NCBI GenBank assembly: GCA_036704045.1
Contig: DATNQM010000007.1
Coordinates: forward strand, 36,358 to 100,357
From: Ancylothrix sp036704045
Lineage (GTDB): Bacteria > Cyanobacteriota > Cyanobacteriia > Cyanobacteriales > Oscillatoriaceae
Direction of reading: 5' to 3'
DNA length: 64,000 bases
A program made the translations under genes and the position numbers. How positions within the stretch are numbered: the stretch's first letter is position 1; each line of letters begins with the position of its first letter. Under the pieces are notes generated by a model. It was given only the letters and a program-made list of their open reading frames with translations. It was not told the DNA's origin and made no database searches. Below, one piece after another: positions 18,842 through 27,147 of the stretch.

Positions 18842-18862
18842 GGGAACCTTTGTCGGGTTCCC
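18842..18862 (+). repeat. Inverted repeat just after vipp1, weak terminator candidate
   Basis: GGGAACC (18842-18848) pairs perfectly with GGTTCCC (18856-18862) around a 7-base loop. No T run follows directly on the + strand, so it is at best a weak terminator or an mRNA 3'-end stabiliser, lying 10 bases after the vipp1 stop. Confidence 0.5.
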
Positions 18863-18989
18863 ATAGCATATTTTGTTGAAAAGTGTGTAGATTTTAAAAA
18901 AAGTTAATATTTGCCGGGCTGGTTCAAAAAGTTTAGATGCGGGTTGGGTTTTTGAAACTGTATTAAGAATTTTGCCCAGGTTGCTTGCT

Positions 18990-19021
18990 ATTCCCCTCTT
19001 GAGGAAGGGGGGAATTTTTTT
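18990..19021 (+). terminator. Rho-independent terminator downstream of vipp1
   Basis: ATTCCCC (18990-18996) pairs with GGGGAAT (19009-19015), directly followed by a run of seven T. This is a better terminator than the hairpin at 18842 and separates vipp1 from the thioredoxin-like gene. Confidence 0.7.
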
Positions 19022-19109
19022 GTTGAGAGTATTTGCATTACCGGCCCCAAAAGCCTGAAAATAGGATAACAAATTGTAACAATCGATGCGAAGTTAGAAG
19101 TGAGAATCT

Positions 19110-19436
19110 ATGAGTAGCAGCGTCCTGGTCATTAACGATGGAGAATTTAAAAGTGAAGTCCTTAACGCCACAAAGCCGGTGTTAGTGTATTTTTGGGCTT
19201 CTTGGTGTGGCCCTTGCCGGTTGGTGTCTCCTTCCATAAACTGGGCGGCTGAAACCTACGCAGATCGCCTGAAAGTTGTCAAAATGGAAGTTGATCCAAA
19301 CCCGCTAAGTGTCAAAGAATACCAGGTTGAGGGTGTACCGGCTTTCCGGTTGTTTAAGGGAAATGACGTCATCCTCTCCCACGAAGGTGCCATTACACGC
19401 GAAAAAATGGCCAGCTTGATAGAACCCTACCTGTAA
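19110..19436 (+). CDS. Thioredoxin family protein
   Basis: This 108-residue single-domain thioredoxin has the redox site WCGPC (Cys33, Cys36), preceded by FWAS, and the cis-Pro loop GVPAFRLF near 75. No signal peptide is present, so it is cytosolic. It differs from canonical TrxA (m-type) in the N-terminal strand and in SPSINWAAETYADRLKVVK, so it is better called thioredoxin-like. Its electron donor and targets cannot be told. A large inverted repeat follows it immediately. Confidence 0.88.
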   Translation: MSSSVLVINDGEFKSEVLNATKPVLVYFWASWCGPCRLVSPSINWAAETYADRLKVVKMEVDPNPLSVKEYQVEGVPAFRLFKGNDVILSHEGAITREKMASLIEPYL

Positions 19437-19445
19437 CAACTCTTA

Positions 19446-19591
19446 AACCTCTTACATCCCACTAATAACTTATCTGCATTTATCTGCTATAAAATGCGGT
19501 TTAAAATAAAACTCATAAACAACCAGTTTTTTAATTAACTGTTGACAGAAACAGATAAATACAGATGAGTTTATTAGTGGAACTAGAGGTT
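19446..19591. repeat. Palindromic intergenic element of about 146 bases (MITE-like)
   Basis: The left arm at 19459-19487 and the right arm at 19552-19580 are inverted copies over about 29 bases with two mismatches and one 1-base indel. An outer AACCTCT (19446-19452) pairs with AGAGGTT (19585-19591). The arms contain the ATCTGCATTTATCTG type of motif that I know as a dispersed intergenic repeat in cyanobacteria. No transposase is near. It could form a long hairpin in RNA from either strand and act as a transcript end for the thioredoxin-like gene. Confidence 0.65.
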
Positions 19592-19632
19592 ACTTGGAAC
19601 TTTAATTTTTGTAACTTATTGGTTTAATAATT

Positions 19633-20814
19633 ATGAAATTTTCTAAACGTTTAGAACCATTACAAACAAATGTTTTTGCTGATATGGATCGGGCAAAGGC
19701 TAAGGCTTTAGCTGCTGGGTTAGACGTAATTGATTTGTCTTTGGGTTCTTCTGACCAACCGGCTGCCAGTCATGTTTTATCAGCTATTTCTGAGTCTTTG
19801 TATGACCAACAAACTCACCAATATCTACTTTTTAATAGAACTAAAGATTTTCGGGTAGCGGTGGCCGCTTGGTACGAAGAAAGATTTGGGGTTTCTGTTA
19901 ACCCAGAAACGGAGGTTTTAACGTTGATTGGTTCCCAGGAAGGAACGGCTCATTTACCTTTGGCGGTTTTGGATCCGGGTGATTTTGCACTGCTTCTGGA
20001 TCCTGGTTATCCTTCCCATGCGGGGGGTGTTTATTTGGCCGGTGGGCAAATTTATCCGATGGAGTTGCGGGCAGAAAATGGTTTTTTGCCGGTTTTTGAA
20101 GAAGTGCCTCCTCATGTTTTAGCACAATCAAGGATGATGGTTTTAAGTTATCCTCATAATCCTACTTCAGCTATTGCGCCGCTTTCATTTTTTGAAAAGG
20201 CTGTGGAGTTTTGCCGCCAAAATGATTTGGTTTTGGTGCATGATTTTCCTTATGTGGATATGGTTTTTGAGGGGGAAAAACCGCCTTCTGTTTTGCAGGC
20301 TGACAGAGATAAAAGTGTTTCTATTGAGTTTTTTACGCTTTCTAAGTCGTATAATATGGGCGGTTTTCGCATTGGTTATGCGGTGGGCAATGCGGAGTTA
20401 ATTCGGGCTTTACGTTTGGTTAAGGCGGCGGTGGATTTTAATCAGTATAAGGGGATTTTGAATGGGGCAATTGCGGCGTTAACCGGCCCTCAAGAAGGGG
20501 TAAAAGAAACGATGTCTGTGTTTCGGGAACGTCGGGATGTTTTTGTTAAGGCTTTAAATGATATTGGTTGGCCGGTGGAGATGCCGGTGGCGACGATGTA
20601 TGTTTGGGCAAAATTACCTGAACCTTGGGCTAATAATTCGATGGGTTTTTGTCAGCAATTAGTGGAGAAAATGGGTGTAGCTGTTTCTCCTGGGGCCGGT
20701 TTTGGTAAGGCTGGGGAAGGTTATGTGCGGTTCGCTTTGGTTCAGGATCCGGCAATTTTAAAGAAGGCTGTGGAGAGAATTTCGGAGTTTTTAAAATCCA
20801 CAAATAAGGAATAA
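19633..20814 (+). CDS. Class I/II PLP-dependent aminotransferase
   Basis: This 393-residue fold-type I aminotransferase has a small N-terminal segment with DLSLGSSD near 34. The PLP-phosphate and substrate elements are SQEGTAHLP near 99, SYPHNPTSA near 175 and HDFPYVD near 202, and the Schiff-base Lys lies in TLSKSYNMGGFRIGYA near 238. The sequence pattern resembles LL-diaminopimelate aminotransferase and related succinyldiaminopimelate or aspartate aminotransferases. Cyanobacteria normally have a DapL of about 410 residues with a different N-terminus, so this is likely a paralogue with unknown amino donor. A bidirectional terminator lies downstream. Confidence 0.85.
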   Translation: MKFSKRLEPLQTNVFADMDRAKAKALAAGLDVIDLSLGSSDQPAASHVLSAISESLYDQQTHQYLLFNRTKDFRVAVAAWYEERFGVSVNPETEVLTLIGSQEGTAHLPLAVLDPGDFALLLDPGYPSHAGGVYLAGGQIYPMELRAENGFLPVFEEVPPHVLAQSRMMVLSYPHNPTSAIAPLSFFEKAVEFCRQNDLVLVHDFPYVDMVFEGEKPPSVLQADRDKSVSIEFFTLSKSYNMGGFRIGYAVGNAELIRALRLVKAAVDFNQYKGILNGAIAALTGPQEGVKETMSVFRERRDVFVKALNDIGWPVEMPVATMYVWAKLPEPWANNSMGFCQQLVEKMGVAVSPGAGFGKAGEGYVRFALVQDPAILKKAVERISEFLKSTNKE

Positions 20815-20916
20815 TAGTGCAAGGGATTTTAATTGCAAATACAATCATTTTTGGTTTAGCTTTGATAGCTTAATTAGTGCCAACTATGTTGTTTATTCGA
20901 TAATTTTAAAATTAAC

Positions 20917-20950
20917 AAAAACCCGGTAAACTGAAACTTACCGGGTTTTT
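20917..20950. terminator. Bidirectional terminator between convergent genes
   Basis: AAAAACCCGGTAA (20917-20929) pairs with TTACCGGGTTTTT (20938-20950), a 13-base perfect stem with an 8-base loop and T runs on both strands. It serves the aminotransferase gene (+) and pepF (-). Confidence 0.88.
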
Positions 20951-20979
20951 AAAAACCAAATTATCCGATTAAGGGCAAT

Positions 20980-22815
20980 TTAAAAAAGGGTTGATTCTAA
21001 CTGATCCAATAGGTTTTGAATGTAACTTAAAGCCGATTGAATTGTTTGCGGATCTTCTAAATCTACTCCCACATATCGACGCAAAGCTTCTACCTGATTG
21101 ATACTACCACCGGCCCCTAATAATTCCATATAACCAGGAATAAAATCTTTGCCGAGTTCTTGATATTTTTGATAACAAGCCAAACTGACAATATTAGAAG
21201 CAGTGTATTGATAGCAATAAAAAGGTTTAAAGAAAATGTGACCAATTCTTGCCCAATCATACTGATGTTCGTTCAACAATTCTACAGCATCGCCGCAGAG
21301 ATTTTGATACAATTCCATCCATTTTTCATTTACCCATTGCAGGTCAAAACTACCTTGTTCAGCGCGTTCGTGAATTGCCAACTCAAACCGGCTAATAGTG
21401 CTTTGACGGAATAGCAAACTAAACTGATCTTCTAATTGCCGAGTTAGCAAAGCTTTGGTTAGCATTTTATTACCTTGCGATTGTTTTAACAAATAATCTA
21501 GTAATAACAATTCATTAAAAGTCGAGGCAATTTCTGCTAACACCAGCGGCGGATTACTGTTAAAATAAGATTGCTTATCTCCTATCCAAGCAAAGTGTAA
21601 TCCGTGACCCATTTCGTGAGCCAGGGTAAACAAAGAATTGTAATCTTCCGTATAGGAAAGCAACAAATAACTGTGCTTCCCATGAGTATAAGCACAAAAA
21701 GCACCACCGCGTTTGCCAGGGCGTACTTTTGCATCTACCCAATTTTTAACAAAAAATTCCTCCGCACGACGAGCATAATTTATATCAAATTCCTCAAGGG
21801 CTGCAAGCAATGTTTCCACACCTGTTTGATAATTAATTGCGGGTAAAGCTTGTTCATTCAATCCCCTCTCTGTACCCCCATCTGTGCCGGTTGTCCAAGG
21901 TGCATAAACATCGCAAATTCTGATTTTTTGACCTAAATATTTTCCTTTGAGTTGATAATAGCGCTGGAACAAATCAAAACGTGAGCCGGTGCCGTCCATA
22001 ATTGCCCGAAAAACCGGCTCGGAAACTTCATCAGCTAGTAATTGTTTTTGCAGCGTTGAAGCATAGCCACGCATTTGATTTTCGATGCGATGATCTTGAG
22101 CAACACTATTCAAAATGTAGGCGTAAAGAGAGTTGTGTTGTTTTACAACTTTTCGTACCGACTGGTAAGCTTGATAGCGAACTTCTCCATTTGGCTGAAA
22201 TAATAAAGCACTGAGTTGAGCTTCTTCGCTAATAGTTTGACCGTCAGCAGTTGTCACCGGTTCGTATTCTTGTTCGCCTAAATGAATTGTGCGTAGTTCG
22301 ATAAAAGCTTGACGGCCGGTGAGGTTATCTTGATTGCGAGTTTGCTCCACTTCTTCTAAAAGTTTATGGGGGCGAAATTCAGCGATGCGATGTAGATAAT
22401 GCCTATAGTTAGTAAGGGCCGGTGATTTTTGTAACTCAGCAAATTTTTCGATATTTAATTGTTTGAGTTCTAAGTCAAAAAACAACAATTGATTTTCTAC
22501 TAAAGTCAGGGCTTCCATGACTTTATCAAGATATTGTTTAGCTTCTGTGTTGCGAGTATCCGCCGAAAAAACCAAGGAAGGAAAAGCATATAGATAGCCG
22601 GATTTTTCCGAAATTTGTTCTAATTGTTTTAAGCAGCTTGCTATTTCTTCTGGTCGCATTTCTGCAACTTTACCACGATAATTTTCGCGGAACTGTACGG
22701 CGGTTTGTTGGAGATTTTGTAAGTCTTGGTTGAGATTAGGATCGTCAAAGCCATTATAAAGGTCTGATAAGTCCCATTGTTGCGGCGTGTCTAGTTGGGC
22801 GTTAATTTGAGCCAA
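20980..22815 (-). CDS. pepF: Oligoendopeptidase F (M3 metallopeptidase)
   Basis: This 611-residue M3 zinc peptidase has the HExxH site as FTLAHEMGHGLHF near 385, and the third zinc ligand Glu in a downstream helix (LAEIASTFNELLL near 414). It cleaves short peptides in the cytoplasm. The start decision rests on the ribosome binding site: AAGGAG lies 7 bases before TTG 22815, whereas the frame continues to a TTG at 22836 that would place AAGGAG inside the gene. The gene is monocistronic and divergent from the SnoaL-like gene. Confidence 0.9.
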   Translation of the reverse strand: MAQINAQLDTPQQWDLSDLYNGFDDPNLNQDLQNLQQTAVQFRENYRGKVAEMRPEEIASCLKQLEQISEKSGYLYAFPSLVFSADTRNTEAKQYLDKVMEALTLVENQLLFFDLELKQLNIEKFAELQKSPALTNYRHYLHRIAEFRPHKLLEEVEQTRNQDNLTGRQAFIELRTIHLGEQEYEPVTTADGQTISEEAQLSALLFQPNGEVRYQAYQSVRKVVKQHNSLYAYILNSVAQDHRIENQMRGYASTLQKQLLADEVSEPVFRAIMDGTGSRFDLFQRYYQLKGKYLGQKIRICDVYAPWTTGTDGGTERGLNEQALPAINYQTGVETLLAALEEFDINYARRAEEFFVKNWVDAKVRPGKRGGAFCAYTHGKHSYLLLSYTEDYNSLFTLAHEMGHGLHFAWIGDKQSYFNSNPPLVLAEIASTFNELLLLDYLLKQSQGNKMLTKALLTRQLEDQFSLLFRQSTISRFELAIHERAEQGSFDLQWVNEKWMELYQNLCGDAVELLNEHQYDWARIGHIFFKPFYCYQYTASNIVSLACYQKYQELGKDFIPGYMELLGAGGSINQVEALRRYVGVDLEDPQTIQSALSYIQNLLDQLESTLF

Positions 22816-22933
22816 GGTTTTACTCCTTAAATACAAACTTTTAGGATTTTCTTTATTATTTTGACGCGAAAACAGGGTTTTGTAATCCCCAAAAGTTGTT
22901 ACATTGAGAACAAATGCTTCAAAACAAGGTTTT

Positions 22934-23335
22934 ATGAGCGATCAAAACTTAAAAGTAGTGCAGGGGCTTTATGCAGCGTTTACACGGGGAGATTTGTCTA
23001 GTATTTTAAGTCTGTTAGCTGAAAATGTGCAGTGGGAAACTGCATTTAAGCCAGAAATGATAACCTCTGGAGGCCGGTGGGAGGGCCGGCGGGGTGTGGA
23101 ACAGTTTTTTGGTGCTATGTTTGCAGCAGAAAAAGTTGAACAATTAGAAGTTAGAGAGTTTATTGCTGGGGGAGATCAGGTAGTAGTTTTGGGTTTTAAT
23201 CGTATGCAGACGCCTTCAAATGGCATGATTTATGAGAATGATTGGGTGATGGTTTGGACGCTTAAGGATGGCAAAATTACGCGGTTTCGTGAGTTTTCTG
23301 ATCGGGTACCGGCTCGTGTTCTGTTTGCTGGGTAG
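22934..23335 (+). CDS. SnoaL-like / NTF2-fold protein
   Basis: This protein of about 133 residues has the NTF2-like (ketosteroid isomerase, SnoaL) fold signature. It begins with the helix VVQGLYAAFTRGDLSSILSLL, cited here as LYAAFTRGDL, then ENVQWE, RGVEQFFGAM and ITRFREFSD at the end. Such proteins range from enzymes to small ligand-binding proteins, so no reaction can be assigned. ATG 22934 starts the conserved part; an in-frame ATG at 22904 adds ten poorly conserved residues. It is followed by a palindromic repeat that may end the transcript. Confidence 0.8.
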   Translation: MSDQNLKVVQGLYAAFTRGDLSSILSLLAENVQWETAFKPEMITSGGRWEGRRGVEQFFGAMFAAEKVEQLEVREFIAGGDQVVVLGFNRMQTPSNGMIYENDWVMVWTLKDGKITRFREFSDRVPARVLFAG

Positions 23336-23373
23336 TTAATATTTGCAGATAGAAAAATTTTTAAGTCCAAATT

Positions 23374-23431
23374 AACGCAGATAAGTAATCATTTTTTCTT
23401 ACTGTTTTTTAGGATATCTCTGCGTTTTTTT
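23374..23431 (+). repeat. Palindromic intergenic repeat with T run, probable terminator
   Basis: AACGCAGATA (23374-23383) pairs with TATCTCTGCGTT (23415-23426) with a two-base bulge, and an inner AGTAA/TTACT pair stacks below it. Seven T follow. The arms share the GCAGATAA-type sequence with the element at 19446-19591, so both may belong to one repeat family. It probably also terminates the SnoaL-like gene. Confidence 0.6.
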
Positions 23432-23524
23432 GATGGAGAAGGTAAAATATAATTAGGGCTGAATTCTATAGCTGTGCTAAGGTGTAGCCTGATTTAAAGT
23501 TTTACCTTTTTGTTTTTATTTGTG

Positions 23525-25405
23525 ATGCCATTAATTAAAATTTTAACTTTGCTTAAAGACCCGGAAAGGTTAGAAAGCCGACTTAAAGAAATTCCTGCGG
23601 AACCAGGTGTTTATTTGATGCGAGATTCTAGCGGAAGTATTCTTTATATTGGCAAATCAAAAAAGTTGCGTTCGCGTGTACGTTCTTATTTTCGAGAGTC
23701 GCAACGTTTGAGTGATCGCATTGCAATGATGGTGCAGCAAGTTACAGAAATTGAGTTTATTGTCACAGATACAGAAACAGAAGCTTTAGCGCTGGAAGCT
23801 AATCTTGTTAAGCAGCATCAACCTTATTTTAACGTCCTCTTAAAGGATGATAAAAAATATCCCTATTTGTGTATTACTTGGTCGGAAAATTACCCGCGTA
23901 TTTTTATTACCCGAAAACGCCGTGCTGGTAATAAAAAAGACCGCTATTATGGCCCCTATACTGATGTGCGGACTTTGCGAACAACTATGCACATTATTAA
24001 ACGGATTTTTCCTCTCAGACAGCGCCCTCAACCTTTGTTTAAAGACCGGCCTTGTTTAAATTATGATATTGGCAGATGCCCAGGCGTTTGTCAAATGTTA
24101 GTGTCGCCAGAAGATTATCATAAAACAGTGCAGAAAGTGGCGATGATTTTTCAAGGACGTTCTCAAGAACTGGTGGATATTTTGGCAGCCCAGATGCAAG
24201 AGGCGGCGGAGAATTTGAATTTTGAAAAAGCCGCAAAAATACGAGATCAAATTAGTGGTTTAAAATCCTTGAATGCTGATCAAAAAGTATCTTTACCAAA
24301 TGATACTGTTTCACGGGATGCGCTGGCGTTGGCTACAAATGGCGAAATTGCTTGTGTACAATTGTTCCAAATTCGGGCCGGTCAATTAGTAGGCCGGTTG
24401 GGATTTGTCGCTGAGGTTCCTGCGGGAAATGCTGAACCAGGAGCAATTTTACAAAGAGTTTTAGAAGAGCATTATCAAACGGTTGATTCGGTAGAAATTC
24501 CTTCAGAAATTTTAGTGCAATCTGAGTTACCCGATAGCGAAATCTTGGAAAGTTGGTTAAGCGAGCAGAAGGGTAAAAAAGTATCTCTTATTGCGCCTCA
24601 AAGACAACTCAAAGCTGAGTTAATTGAAATGGTAGAACGCAATGCTGAATATGAATTAGAACGAATAAAAAAACAAGGAGATCGCAATAACGAAGCGATG
24701 CAAGATTTGGCCGATATTTTGGATTTGGCTGATGTGCCTCACCGCCTTGAGGGATATGATATTTCTCATGTTCAAGGCTCAAACGCTGTTGCGTCTCAGG
24801 TGGTTTTTATTGATGGGTTGCCGGCCAAACAATATTACCGACATTATAAGATTAAAAATCCTAATGTCACCAGTGGTCATTCTGACGACTTTGCTAGTTT
24901 AGCAGAGGTAATTGGCAGGCGTTTTCGCAAGTATTTGGAAGATCCCCAATTGCAGCGGGCCGGTAATCCTGATTGGCCAGATTTGGTAATGATTGATGGC
25001 GGAAAAGGTCAATTATCTTCTGTAGTTGCTGTTTTGCAAAATATGAATTTATTGGAAGATTTGCGAGTTGTAAGTTTGGCAAAACAACGTGAAGAAATCT
25101 TTTTACCCGGAGAATCTTTTCCTGTAGAAACAGATGCAGAACAGCCAGGAGTACAGCTATTACGCCGGCTTCGGGATGAGGCCCATCGGTTTGCCGTAAC
25201 TTTCCACCGGCAACAACGTAGCGAAAAGATGAAACGTTCACGTTTAGATGAAATTCCGGGGTTGGGTTTTAAGCGTCAAAAAGAACTTTTAGCCCATTTT
25301 CGTTCTATAGATTATATTCGGATAGCAACACCGGCACAGTTAGCAGAAGCACCAGGAATTGGGCCCCATTTAGCACAAGAAATCTACAATTATTTTCATC
25401 CCTAG
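23525..25405 (+). CDS. uvrC: UvrABC system protein C
   Basis: This 626-residue excinuclease subunit has an N-terminal GIY-YIG nuclease domain (PGVYLMRD then ILYIGKSKKLRSRV, about 28-55) and a Cys-rich segment (CLNYDIGRCPGVC near 178). A UVR motif (AAKIRDQISGL near 240), the RNase H-like domain (GYDISHVQGS near 410 and MIDGGKGQL near 495) and C-terminal helix-hairpin-helix motifs (PGLGFKRQKELL, APGIGPHLAQ) follow. It makes both incisions in nucleotide excision repair together with UvrB. ATG 23525 is preferred to the in-frame TTG at 23510. All domains are complete. Confidence 0.95.
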   Translation: MPLIKILTLLKDPERLESRLKEIPAEPGVYLMRDSSGSILYIGKSKKLRSRVRSYFRESQRLSDRIAMMVQQVTEIEFIVTDTETEALALEANLVKQHQPYFNVLLKDDKKYPYLCITWSENYPRIFITRKRRAGNKKDRYYGPYTDVRTLRTTMHIIKRIFPLRQRPQPLFKDRPCLNYDIGRCPGVCQMLVSPEDYHKTVQKVAMIFQGRSQELVDILAAQMQEAAENLNFEKAAKIRDQISGLKSLNADQKVSLPNDTVSRDALALATNGEIACVQLFQIRAGQLVGRLGFVAEVPAGNAEPGAILQRVLEEHYQTVDSVEIPSEILVQSELPDSEILESWLSEQKGKKVSLIAPQRQLKAELIEMVERNAEYELERIKKQGDRNNEAMQDLADILDLADVPHRLEGYDISHVQGSNAVASQVVFIDGLPAKQYYRHYKIKNPNVTSGHSDDFASLAEVIGRRFRKYLEDPQLQRAGNPDWPDLVMIDGGKGQLSSVVAVLQNMNLLEDLRVVSLAKQREEIFLPGESFPVETDAEQPGVQLLRRLRDEAHRFAVTFHRQQRSEKMKRSRLDEIPGLGFKRQKELLAHFRSIDYIRIATPAQLAEAPGIGPHLAQEIYNYFHP

Positions 25406-25502
25406 TTTGGATATTTTGTCAATGCTAAAATCTTAAAAAAAATCCGTTGCTTATCTTTGATAAGTTATTCATCAATATCGTGTAAAAACTCAAATTCTTA
25501 AG

Positions 25503-25868
25503 ATGGAACGTATCATAAAAACCGGCAATGGATGGCGTTTAGGATGGCAACCCAACGCCCCACAATATAACGGCTTATTAGCAGGAGAAAATTGGGCAAT
25601 AGAACTCACAGAAGCCGAATTAAATGACTTTTGTCGCCTTGCCAAACAACTCACCGGCACAATGCAGCAAATGGCAGCAGAACTTATGGAAGAAGAGAAA
25701 ATAACCTGCGAAGCTGAAAGCGAACTGTTGTGGGTGGAAGTAGAAGGCTATCCCAGCGCTTACAGCCTTCACTTTATCCTCTATTCGGGACGTGGGGCTG
25801 AGGGCCAATGGCCACCACCAGCCGTGAGGGAAATTGCCGCCGCTATCGAAACCTTAAAAGTTTTTTGA
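25503..25868 (+). CDS. DUF1818 family protein
   Basis: This 121-residue protein contains NGWRLGWQP, LLAGENWAIELTEAE, an internal acidic helix and SLHFILYSGRGAEGQWPP, all characteristic of the cyanobacterial DUF1818 family. Structures of family members exist but I know no function. It ends 51 bases before the tRNA-Pro gene and partly overlaps nothing. It probably has its own promoter in the 97 bases after uvrC. Confidence 0.85.
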   Translation: MERIIKTGNGWRLGWQPNAPQYNGLLAGENWAIELTEAELNDFCRLAKQLTGTMQQMAAELMEEEKITCEAESELLWVEVEGYPSAYSLHFILYSGRGAEGQWPPPAVREIAAAIETLKVF

Positions 25869-25877
25869 AAAAAGCCC

Positions 25878-25905
25878 TTGACTTTCTTTGCGGTTGTGCT
25901 AATAT
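25878..25905 (+). promoter_or_regulatory. Sigma-70-type promoter of tRNA-Pro
   Basis: TTGACT (25878-25883) and TAATAT (25900-25905) are separated by 16 bases, near consensus for the housekeeping sigma factor. The expected start lies about 7 bases before the tRNA. It begins 10 bases after the DUF1818 stop. Confidence 0.75.
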
Positions 25906-25918
25906 AAATATTCGCAGG

Positions 25919-25992
25919 CGGGGCGTAGCGCAGCTTGGTAGCGCACTACTTTGGGGTAGTAGGGGTCGTGGGTTCAAATCCCGCCGCTCCGA
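25919..25992 (+). tRNA. tRNA-Pro (anticodon TGG)
   Basis: The 74 bases fold as a cloverleaf. The acceptor stem is CGGGGCG (25919-25925) with CGCTCCG (25985-25991), the D-arm contains AGCTTGGTAGCG, the anticodon stem CTAC/GTAG holds the loop with TGG, and the T-arm contains GGGTTCAAATCCC. The discriminator base is A25992. CCA is not encoded, as is usual in cyanobacteria, so it is added after transcription. Confidence 0.95.
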
Positions 25993-26040
25993 TTGCAAAA
26001 ATAAACGCCAGAAACCCCACTGGCAAAAAGATAAAACAGT

Positions 26041-26080
26041 TCACCTCAGAGGTCAACGTATCTCTGAGGTGATTTGTTTT
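26041..26080 (+). terminator. Terminator of tRNA-Pro
   Basis: TCACCTCAGAG (26041-26051) pairs perfectly with CTCTGAGGTGA (26062-26072) around a 10-base loop, followed by TTTGTTTTTTC. It lies 48 bases after the tRNA. Confidence 0.85.
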
Positions 26081-26215
26081 TTCTCTTTGGTTATTTTTAG
26101 CTAACTAATGGGGTATTTCCTAGTCCCTAATCGTCAGTTATTCCTCACCTTGAAATAAAATATTGATCAACAGTATTTTGTTCCTCTGTGTAAAAGTAAT
26201 TCCCTTAAAGCTGTT

Positions 26216-26542
26216 ATGAAAACGGTAATTTCAACACCGACTCAGGCAATGGCAAACTCTCCCACTGTTACGCCAGATCGTGTCAATCAAGTCATCCAAA
26301 AACCTTATCCAAACTACAAAGTAATTGTCTTAAATGATGATTTTAATACTTTTCAGCACGTTGCTGAATGTTTGATGAAATATATTCCGGGGATGACTGG
26401 AGACCTTGCCTGGGAACTGACAAATCAAGTACATTTTCAAGGACAAGCAACCGTCTGGGTGGGGCCGCAAGAACAAGCTGAACTATATCATCAGCAGCTA
26501 AGTCGGGCCGGTTTAACAATGGCACCACTGGAAAAAGCATAA
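26216..26542 (+). CDS. clpS: ATP-dependent Clp protease adaptor ClpS
   Basis: This 108-residue protein has the ClpS core: YKVIVLNDDFNTFQHVAECL (about 35-54) with the NDD of the N-degron pocket, then a helical second half with HFQGQATVWVG near 78. ClpS binds N-terminal destabilising residues and delivers the substrates to ClpC-ClpP. The first 30 residues are a flexible Thr/Pro-rich tail. The predicted start is ATG 26216; an in-frame ATG at 26249 would remove part of the tail only. Confidence 0.92.
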   Translation: MKTVISTPTQAMANSPTVTPDRVNQVIQKPYPNYKVIVLNDDFNTFQHVAECLMKYIPGMTGDLAWELTNQVHFQGQATVWVGPQEQAELYHQQLSRAGLTMAPLEKA

Positions 26543-26643
26543 ATTTACAAAGCCGGTGGAGTTTTTACAGAATGCCACAAGAAAATTAATAGTTTTTGTC
26601 AATAAGCAGCCTAAACTAAGAGGGTACTGATTTGGAAAAAACT

Positions 26644-26940
26644 ATGCAAAATACAACCACCGGCAGACTGGTTTGGAATCATTCTACCCATCTTTCAGGA
26701 TTAATACCGATTTTAGAACGCCTTTGTAAGTGTGCGGGCATTCAAACCGTCACCCCAGGCGTTATTAGCAACGTCAAAGGGCACATCCCCCACATGACAG
26801 TCAGAGTTTCTGTTCCTATTCGTGGCGGCTTTAAATTAATTGCCAGACAAGGCAAAACCGTACAAGAAGTTTTTATTATCACTCCGCTTTCTCAAAAAGA
26901 GTTAGAAGCAGCCCTAGAATTAGTCATCAAGAAAAAATAA
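26644..26940 (+). CDS. DUF2103 family protein (putative metal-binding)
   Basis: This 98-residue protein begins MQNTTTGRLVWNHSTHLSGL and contains TVTPGVISNVKGH and IRGGFKLIARQGKTVQEVF, the pattern of DUF2103, which is described as a predicted metal-binding family; His residues in WNHSTH and GHIPH could be ligands. No reaction is known to me. ATG 26644 is preferred to an in-frame TTG at 26632; GGAAA lies upstream of it. It follows clpS by 101 bases and is closed by a terminator. Confidence 0.8.
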   Translation: MQNTTTGRLVWNHSTHLSGLIPILERLCKCAGIQTVTPGVISNVKGHIPHMTVRVSVPIRGGFKLIARQGKTVQEVFIITPLSQKELEAALELVIKKK

Positions 26941-27016
26941 ATTTTCTTTGATGGCTTTTTGTTCTTCATTTTGATTGGTTATTGTCTGTGAAACAAGGTA
27001 AAAATAGCATCTACTC

Positions 27017-27049
27017 AAAAGCCGATTGTCTTAAAAGTCGGCTTTTTTT
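27017..27049 (+). terminator. Terminator after DUF2103 gene
   Basis: AAAAGCCGA (27017-27025) pairs with TCGGCTTTT (27038-27046) around a 12-base loop, followed by further T. It separates the clpS-DUF2103 unit from the convergent kinase gene. Confidence 0.85.
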
Positions 27050-27147
27050 AAACTCTATAAATTACCCAAAATAGATATTTTTACATTTTTTGGTACTCAC
27101 TGAAATACCGAAACAATCCACACCCTGATTTTATCTATTTATTACCA

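Noticed and set aside
25808..26104. A 98-codon frame covering the tRNA-Pro gene
   Set aside because: Its middle is the translation of the tRNA itself (VAQLGSALLWG is a well-known artefact), and it overlaps the end of the DUF1818 gene.
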